Made by a program: the position numbers and the translations under genes | In this document: in pieces, positions 56,922-64,000 of the stretch | Layout: each line of letters begins with the position of its first letter | How positions within the stretch are numbered: position 1 is the stretch's first letter | Assembly: GCA_947095535.1 (NCBI GenBank) | Contig: OX352772.1 | Location: 162,721,162-162,785,161 of the forward strand | Origin: Poecilobothrus nobilitatus | Taxonomy: Eukaryota > Arthropoda > Insecta > Diptera > Dolichopodidae | Length of the DNA stretch: 64,000 bases | Direction of reading: 5' to 3' | Notes under the pieces: generated by a model | What the model was told of the DNA's origin: nothing | The model's input: only the letters and a program-made list of their open reading frames with translations | The model's database searches: none

Positions 56922-58003
56922 CAAAATCAGAATTTAAATATATTACCTTCAACAAGTCTTATTTATATAGAAGGATATCTATCAAATCACGATAGAACGA
57001 CTCTTAAAAATACTAAACTAGTTAATAATGCCGCACCATTTCTATTTGAGAGAATTGCCTATACATTTAATGGTAAGGAAATTGATCATAATAATAAGGT
57101 TGGTATAACTTCTACGCTAAAAAATTATATTTCACTTAATGAAAACGAAAGCAGTGCTTTATTCAATGCGAGTTGGTTCCCAAAAACACCAATTCAGTTG
57201 GAAGAGCATTATTTCAGTTTTTACGTTCCTTTAAAGATATTATTAGGATTTGCAGAAGATTATAAAAACTATATTCCTAATGCACAACATGAATTAATAT
57301 TAACACGCGCTGGAAGCAACAACAATTCATTAATATGTTCAAATGCTACTGAGAAGCCGGATATTACTATTACAAAACTAGGCTGGAGAGTTCAACATGT
57401 TAATTTGATGGATGCACCAAAAGACGTATTATATAAAAGTATTGATAATGGTTCTGTTATGAAAATGGGTTTTAGAAGTTGGGGCTTAAATGAGAATCCT
57501 TCATTACCGCCAGCAAATCACTTCATTTGGAATTTTAAATCATCTTCACAATTAGAAAAACCTCGATTTATTATTTTCGCTCTACAAACTGATCAACAAA
57601 ATATGAAGAAAATCTTTCAAAAGGCCCTTCAAAATTTAATCATTGTGATGTTTCTAATTTAAAAGTATATTTAAATTCTCAAGTATATCCATATGAAGAT
57701 ATGAATTTAAAGTTTTCAAAAAATCGTTATGATTTAGCATATGAAGCATACTCGAATTTTCGAAGTGCTTACTACAATCATAAAACATCAGAACCTTCAG
57801 TTTCATGGGAGAATTGTAAAAATTTATCTCCAATTTTTATAATTGACACTCGTTACCAAAATGAAGATCCTAAAATGGGTGCAGTTGATATAAAAATTGA
57901 ACTGAAAACTATGAAAAGAATTCCAGAAAAAACTACCGCTTTCTGTCTCATTATTCATGATCGCTTAGTGGAGTTTAAACCGTTAACAGGTGAAATTTTT
58001 TAG
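56922..58003 (+). pseudogene. Major capsid protein of the second type, copy 2 (no N-terminus)
   Basis: Same as 54357-55438 apart from single changes, including FAEDYK where copy 1 has FAEYYK; the family form is FAEDY, so copy 2 holds the original residue. The same frameshift is present near 57600, so that lesion predates the duplication. The first part of the gene was not included in the duplicated block. Confidence 0.8.
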
Positions 58004-58184
58004 AATATTTAAATTTCTAAAAAAAAAAAAAAAAACAAACGAAACATTAAAAAACCTAAAATCTTGCTGTATTTTTGAAACTCCTCATTTATTGTTGGGA
58101 TATTTTTTATGATTGCACTACACTGTATAAGTTTTAATTTACAACTTTATAAATATATTAAATTTAATCTTTTAAAACATAAAA

Positions 58185-58632
58185 ATGGAATATGTAATTA
58201 TTGATATTCAAGGTTTTCGAGATAATCAAAATAAGTTTATTATAAAAGAAATTGCGTGCTTATCATCAAACTGTGAAATTCAACATTTTATTATAAATGC
58301 TCCTTATGGATATCATAATAATACAAAAATAACAAATAAATGGTTAACATAAAATTATCATGGATTTGCTTGGAATGATGGATCATCTCATTTTTGTAAT
58401 GTAATTAATTTTTTAAAAAGATATATAGATTATCAAACTATAATAGAGTTTGAAAAACAAAAAATTATTCAAAGTTTTTTCAAGCGAAATAACGTTATAC
58501 ACTTAGATGAACAAGAATCAACTTTTTGAAAACATTAAAAAACTTTATGAAAATCAATACAAAAAATGTCAATTCAATCATATGGGATATTATGCTCTTC
58601 AAAATGTTTATTTAATAAAAAAGCTGATATAA
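58185..58632 (+). pseudogene. DEDD-exonuclease-like protein, copy 2
   Basis: Identical in layout to 55619-56066, but the first stop is absent: CAA (Gln, CEIQHF) where copy 1 has TAA. The second stop (WLT, TAA) and the late frameshift are shared, so those are older. Confidence 0.6.
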
Positions 58633-59025
58633 GCAATTTAATCATATATAAACTCTTTCAAATATTGAAGTTAGTATTAATCAAAAACTTAAAATCAAAT
58701 AGTAAACATCAATATACATACATATTTGAAATAAAAATAATGGAAAACAAAGAGCAGAAAAAAAATAATAATTTTCAAGAATATAAAAGTCCATTAAAAT
58801 CAACAATCATGCACAATCACTATCATGCACCTTATCGTGCCTGAAATCAGCATCATCAGCAAGTATGTACAATATAGGGAAAAAAGAAAAGGATCGAAAA
58901 GACAATCGTTGTCCATTGTCATAGTTTTAATTATCAAATCTGTAAAATAATTTTCTGAAATTAATAAAAAAAAATAAGTGAAAGAAAAAACATAAAATAG
59001 GTTTTTAAAATTAAACAAAAATTTA

Positions 59026-59312
59026 TTAAATTTCTTCCATTACAAATTTCAGTTTGACTGAATTGTTTTCTTTTGATAAAATAATGAATTTATACAAAAT
59101 TTTATTATTTTTAATTTTTTTATTAACTTTTTTTATTATATTTGCTGTAAATTTTTCAGCATAATTTAAAGGTAAATATGTATAAGAATCTTTCATCGTT
59201 ATACATATACTCTTTAAAATTTCTCCATCAGGCTTCACAAATTTGGAGTCCTTTTTGCTCGTTCTTTCCTTTCGTCTTCTGATGAGATGGTGGTACCAGA
59301 TGATCCCCTCAT
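59026..59312 (-). pseudogene. Small unrecognised minus-strand ORF, copy 2
   Basis: Second copy of 56460-56746 with the same frameshift and one silent-looking difference near the start. Confidence 0.35.
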
Positions 59313-59544
59313 TTTATTTTGTATAAATATTAATTATTTATTTAAGAAAAACTTAAAGTTGTTTTGAGATGTTTATTGTTTAATTTTTTATTTTAAACAA
59401 CTTGTAAAATATATTTAAGCTTCTGTTTTTATACGATTTTAACGGAAACTTAATATAAATTATTTTCTATTCTTAATAAAAAGATTACAATGCTAAGGGT
59501 AGATAAATTTATTATGAGGAATATCCAAAAACAAAAAAAAAAAA

Positions 59545-59990
59545 TTTTTTTTTTCTTATTTAACTTGGATGTATGTAGTTTTATAGTACCAACATTTAGT
59601 TCAAACATTATACTTACAATATGGTTGGTTCTAAATGAAAGAATTACTAGAAACTAATAGTGTTTGCGGTAACATAAACCGTTTTAAAAATAAAAAGAAA
59701 AAAAAAGTTTTGTAGATTATAATATTTCTCCTATATGTGTACTACTAAAAAAAAAAATTATTTAGGCTTTACCTTTCTATTGCAAACAGTTATTCTAAAT
59801 TTATAAGAATTATTTTTTTTTCTAATTTAATTAGGATGTATGTGGTTTTATAGTACCAACATTTATTTTAAACATTTAGTTTATTCTCCTATATGTGTAC
59901 TAATAAGATCTTGAAAAAACAATTATTTAAGCTTTATCTTTCCATTGCAAACAGTTATTCTAAATTTATAAGAAATTTTTTTTTTTAAAA
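59545..59990. repeat. Imperfect direct repeat, about 265 bp
   Basis: GGATGTATGT(A/G)GTTTTATAG and TACCAACATTTA occur at 59567 and 59834. TTCTCCTATATGTGTACTA and TTGCAAACAGTTATTCTAAA occur at 59727/59780 and at 59884/59945. The second copy lacks a 95-bp middle part. The remainder of 59488-60122 is empty. Confidence 0.6.
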
Positions 59991-60122
59991 ACATTTTAAA
60001 AAATTGTGTCATGCTTTTTATTTTATCTTAATTATACAAATTATTATAAGAAAAGCTAAACAAGTTTAAGTTAAAACGTTGGATTGATAATTAATATACA
60101 AAAGGTTTTGTTTTTTAAGTTA

Positions 60123-60446
60123 ATGGAAAATAATAATCAAGTACCATCTTTAAGATTGCTATCTGCATGTAGTTTTATAAACTCACCACTACATTCAGAG
60201 GTGCATTATTTCCAATCAAGGTTGAATGAGATTTATGAAATTGATTATTTTGTTGATTGGGAATATTTTTTAATGCAACTTTGCTATGGGTTTAAATTTA
60301 GATTGACAAAAAAAAGATCAAATGATGTTACCATCACTCAATATGATCGGATAAATTATTTATTTTCTGGATATAGTAAATACTGGAAAATGCAGTCAAA
60401 TGGAAATAAATTGTACAGTTATAATTTTGTTAAAGTAAAAACTTGA
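60123..60446 (+). CDS. Unrecognised Polinton ORF
   Basis: Intact frame from MENNNQVPSLRLLSACSFIN (ATG 60123) to SYNFVKVKT, about 107 residues, aromatic-rich (YFVDWEYFLMQLCYGFKF, YLFSGYSKYWKM). It lies between the duplicated capsid block and the convergent polymerase. No family recognised. Confidence 0.45.
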   Translation: MENNNQVPSLRLLSACSFINSPLHSEVHYFQSRLNEIYEIDYFVDWEYFLMQLCYGFKFRLTKKRSNDVTITQYDRINYLFSGYSKYWKMQSNGNKLYSYNFVKVKT

Positions 60447-60489
60447 AGGAAACTTAAAATAAAAAAAGTATATTCAATTTTAAGAATTT

Positions 60490-60491
<2 letters not shown>

Positions 60492-60519
<28 letters not shown>
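60492..60519. repeat. T28 homopolymer at the polymerase 3' end
   Basis: Uninterrupted run of 28 T on the plus strand, meeting the polymerase stop codon (60518-60520). Confidence 0.9.
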
Positions 60520-60523
<4 letters not shown>

Positions 60524-63500
60524 ATTTTCTGCAGCTTCTTCTCTAAATTCAACGGGAATTTCATGGTGACCCCAAGGTAAAGTATTGTAACTATTTCGAA
60601 GTAAATACCTTTTTTTATCAAATGGACGTAGAGTAATTTTTTTCTGAGATGTAGTGAAAAGTAAATGTTTGCGAGAGGTTATAGTACTTTGTTCATGAAT
60701 ATATTCCAGATTGTTGTCAATACAATTTTTATAGTCTTCAAATGTGATTTCCTTATTTAAAACACAGCTTTTGACACCCTTTGCTTTTTTAGTTGTTTTA
60801 GCTTGCAAATTTTCCGCTAGCACTTGAACAGCATACATTTTAGCACGAAGTCCAACAAACTTTTGCATTAATTTACCACAATTTTCGTCCTTCATCAATC
60901 CAGGAATTTTTTTATTTGTTTGAGGTATTCCATACGAATTGTTTTGAGGGGAATCGGATGTATCAAAACGATTAAGATCTTCTTTAATATCTTTGTATAC
61001 ATCTTTGTGAAATTCATACAGTTTCGTTTTAGATATATCCAAAATTGTCATTCCTATATATATGGGCTTATTGAATGTTACTTCGGATTTTATTCAGACT
61101 AACTTTCTAAATTCGGACGGACTTTCGGACTATTGCAATTAAATTTTCATTAAAAATTGTATGAGAATAAAAATTAGGTTTAGATATCAAAGATTCAGCT
61201 CCGTATCGACCTTCCCAATGTGTGAGTAATTTAATAATTCTGCGAAGGCGTACATTCTCCATCGTTTTTCCAAAGATGGCGTTACAAATTAATTTGAATA
61301 AAACTTTTTCAAATTCGTTTGACGCATTTTTTCTTAAGTCAGCGCATAATTCAATAAATGTTTTCATCCAATTACTTTGTGAAAATTGTAAAGCACGATG
61401 AATTTTTGTTAATTTCAACCCTTGATATAAATATTCCTTTAAATTTCTATAATGAAGAACATAATTCTTTTTATTATTCAATGTAGCTAACATTTTTGGT
61501 TCTTTAAAACCAGGTGGGGCACATTTTTAAGGTGCCATTGGTAAATTCATTTGCTTATCATGAATTTCTAATCGATATTCGAGATCTACTTCCAGAATAA
61601 ATCCCATTTCATTATCATCCACAATATTGAAATCTAAATTAGCTGCATCTTCAACCCACTTAAGATTTTTATAAGGTAAATTTTGCGTCATAGCCCACGA
61701 ATACTTTGCATTTATATCGTAATACATCAGATAAGTAGATTCTTATTTTTCATTATAATCGGATATGTATTTGTTATTAGCTTTTGCATAACGTTTAGTG
61801 CATTGCGTTAATCCTCCTCTAATACCTTTTTCTATAAACATTAGCATATCCACATCATCTATTAATTCAATTTCTATTTCAGTATATTTTAACATTGCAT
61901 CCCATGAAAAACCAGGTACTGTAAAATAATATGTTGCATCTAAACCGAAATTTTTTATACAACCTTCTCGAAAATTTTCGAAAACATCTGCTAGCAAAAG
62001 TACATCTGTTTTTAAATATAAATCACTATATTCTCCAATATTTTTTATGTTAAATTCTGTCCAAATTCTTTTTGCATGCTCGTAATCATCATCACTTACA
62101 TGAGTTTTGTTTAATGAATTAAAAAAATCATCTTTTCGTGGTAGTTGTTTGTCATTCAAATTCGACCAGTTTTTAACATATTCATACGGAAAGACTCCTT
62201 TTCTTGTTAGAAGACTAATTTTTTCATCATTCAGGTTAAGGAATTGTGAGCGTACAATTTTTTTTTTAGTTAAATACGATGCTAATTTATCTAATGATAA
62301 TGGCATAAAACGAAATGAATCTATGAATCGAAATACAATTTAACATCCGTTTAAGTATTTAATTACTGATATATAATTTTCTGTACTATTTGGTATTATT
62401 CTAACGGGACCAGAAATACTATTAGATATATCAGTGATAAGTAAATGTACATCATATTTACTTAAATTATGAAATACAACTGGAATCATTTTGACGCACT
62501 GATAGTTTAAATTACAATCTTTATGAGCTGGTCCTCTGTATTGACCTGTTATGTGACAATAATCTCTTACTTTAACATCAGCTTCATTAAATTCTTTTTC
62601 ACATATATGACATGTTTTGCTCAAATTAAATTCATTGTATTGTAGTTGACTAAATTCTTTCATTGATTTTGAATTACGAAAAATTGTTTCAACATCATGA
62701 TCAATAGATTCTAATTGTTTAGCAAACCATTCAGCACATTTTATACCCCTATAACTTTCATAAAAGGATAAAGATTCATTGTAAGACACCTTAAAGTAAT
62801 AGCCTACACTATGAGCTACATGCTGATGATAAAGGTGTGTTTTGGAGCTTATTTTAGAAGAAATTGGTTTGAGAATACTTTCGAAATCTGCGTATATAAT
62901 AATTGGATTTCGTTGTTGATTTTTTAAATTTTAAATTTAATAAATTTTTCGATTGAAAATGTAATGTTATATTTATTAAATTTTTCGCTATCTTTAATAT
63001 CTTGTTGAAATTTATTATTATTATAAAAAAAAGTTAAGACAACGATCACAAATAAATTTTGTTGCATGATGCTCTGTAATACTTCCTGCTAAGAGTCTGG
63101 ACAAGTTTTTAATCCAAATATAATGAGAAATATTTGAATTTTGGTTTTCTGCAGTTTGCTCTACGTATTCCTTTTGCAATAATAATAAATTTACATGCTT
63201 TTTATGCTTGTTTTCAGTTAACCTTGTTGGAAGTACTTTAAAATTTCTTTCATTTTTTCTTTTTTTTTTTCTAGCTCATATACATTTGCACTTATTTCAT
63301 TGATTTTTTCAAATCTTTTTATATTTGGTCTGCTTACTGGAAATGATATTCCATCTAATTTTAAAACTGTGGTGTAGTGAGGATAACTACTTACGCGGGA
63401 GCAATTTTTTCTATTATCAGTTATTGGATAAAGAGCATGCAAAGCTCTTGAGAAAGAAGAAGAGAAACTACAGCCCATGCAAAGCATGCGTTGTCTGAAT

Positions 63501-64000
63501 TTTTAATATTAACACACGCCTTCTTGTTCTGAATTTCTTTTGGCAGCTCAATATATGAAATTCCAATTAAAGGTGTATAAGAATTTACATTTATTACCAG
63601 ATTTATAACACTTTTTAGTGCCCAACCTGAATCACGTTCTTGAAATTCTTCCAGGTCCTTAAGAACTATATTCTTTAAATAATTGTCATTCCTTATCGTT
63701 CAAATTTGTATCCCTGGATATAACTTGATTTTTTGTATTCATGTATTTATACTCTTCTACTGTAGTATCAAAAAGAGCTTTTACAAAATGTCCACAGAAT
63801 CTTGCATTAACTTTAATAAAAGGTTCATTTTTTAAAATCTTATTTATTCTAACACAAAATATTTTTCTGCAAGCGATCAGAAATTTAATTGCATATTTAA
63901 AAATTACATTATTAATTAAAAAAGTTTGTATACGATTATTGAATGCACAATTTATTTTTTCGCATTTAATTTTATATCTAATTCTTTTAAATTTATTACC
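60518..64000 (-). pseudogene. Polinton protein-primed DNA polymerase B, right-hand lineage, broken and partial
   Basis: Runs off the right edge. N-terminal region 64000-63000: VNARFCGHFVKALFDTTVEE, FQERDSGWALKSVI, CVNIKNSDNACFAWAVVS, YPITDNRKNCSRVSSYPHY, HVNLLLLQKEYVEQTAENQ, CDRCLNFF, with frameshifts near 63690 and 63440. The exonuclease starts YADFES (about 62905); then CHICEKEF...[36 protein letters not shown], motif A YYDINAKYSWAM, YVLHYRNLKEYL, FGKTMENV. One frame holds in-frame stops at 62340, 61743 and 61527. At about 61040-61130 a frameshift and a deletion remove motif C (YxDTDS): LYEFH is followed directly by KDVYKDIKEDLNRFDTSDSP. The C-terminus ends 60518. Confidence 0.92.

Larger units (their letters stand above)
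54357..59487. repeat. Tandem duplication of a 2.57-kb viral block
   Basis: Unit 1 is 54357-56921 and unit 2 is 56922-59487, offset 2565-2566 bp, beginning TACAAAATCAGAATTTAAAT and ending CTTAATAAAAAGATTACAA. The copies are nearly identical: I saw TAT/GAT at 54695/57260, T/C at 55715/58281, one A more in the run at 58020, and T/C at 56736/59305. Each unit has the capsid gene without its first residues, a DEDD-like gene and a small minus-strand ORF. Confidence 0.95.

Overview
The window is AT-rich eukaryotic (insect) repeat DNA with no ordinary host gene that I can recognise. Nearly everything is a fossil mobile element or integrated virus. Several non-coding families carry (GTCC)n runs close to a conserved head. 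That pattern resembles the (GTCY)n-bearing INE-1/mini-me type elements described in Diptera, so a fly is my best guess, with moderate confidence.

Left part (1-20.1 kb): decayed Polinton/Maverick (adintovirus-like) DNA interrupted by retroelements. A gypsy-type (errantivirus-like) env 3' end and LTR (3-~1405) abut a truncated major capsid gene (1407-1892). A plus-strand block follows: a small DEDD-exonuclease-like protein, adenain-type protease, an unknown protein, a second DEDD-like protein (minus strand) and protein-primed DNA polymerase B (4704-8403). An AT-rich minisatellite (8.5-9.9 kb) separates it from a second, divergent Polinton on the minus strand (9.9-20.1 kb): packaging ATPase, mu/pX-like core peptide, unknown protein, penton-like protein, pVI-like protein, major capsid protein, small DEDD-like protein, protease. 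Its ATPase is split by a non-LTR retrotransposon and a family C element, and a family A element sits between penton and pVI.

Middle part (21-46 kb): a minus-strand BEL/Pao retrotransposon (21.1-29.2 kb) with two family C elements inserted separately in gag; a polymerase B relic (30.2-30.6 kb); a GTF2IRD2-like hAT transposase relic split by a family B element; a second hAT relic with CAGTGGC termini (36.87-38.43 kb); and family B elements carrying a 147/157-bp satellite. That satellite lies inside a ~3.1-3.2 kb tandem duplication (38.74-45.0 kb).

Right part (about 45.6-64 kb): a different Polinton lineage. It has a retrovirus-type integrase with chromodomain, several unknown proteins (one with a signal peptide), a fibre-like protein, a fused parvovirus-type PLA2 + adenain-type protease, a penton-like candidate, a second-type capsid protein, another DEDD-like protein and a minus-strand polymerase B running off the right edge. 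A nearly identical 2.57-kb tandem duplication (54357-59487) doubles the capsid/DEDD-like block. Almost every gene has stops, frameshifts or lost catalytic residues.

The most notable points are a recurrent DEDD-exonuclease-like family with altered catalytic residues at four loci (five copies), a TATA box sitting on the capsid stop codon in two divergent elements, a shared AACTAAT motif just upstream of several minus-strand genes, and the growth of satellites inside mobile elements. Family names come from memory of conserved motifs; no database search was run.
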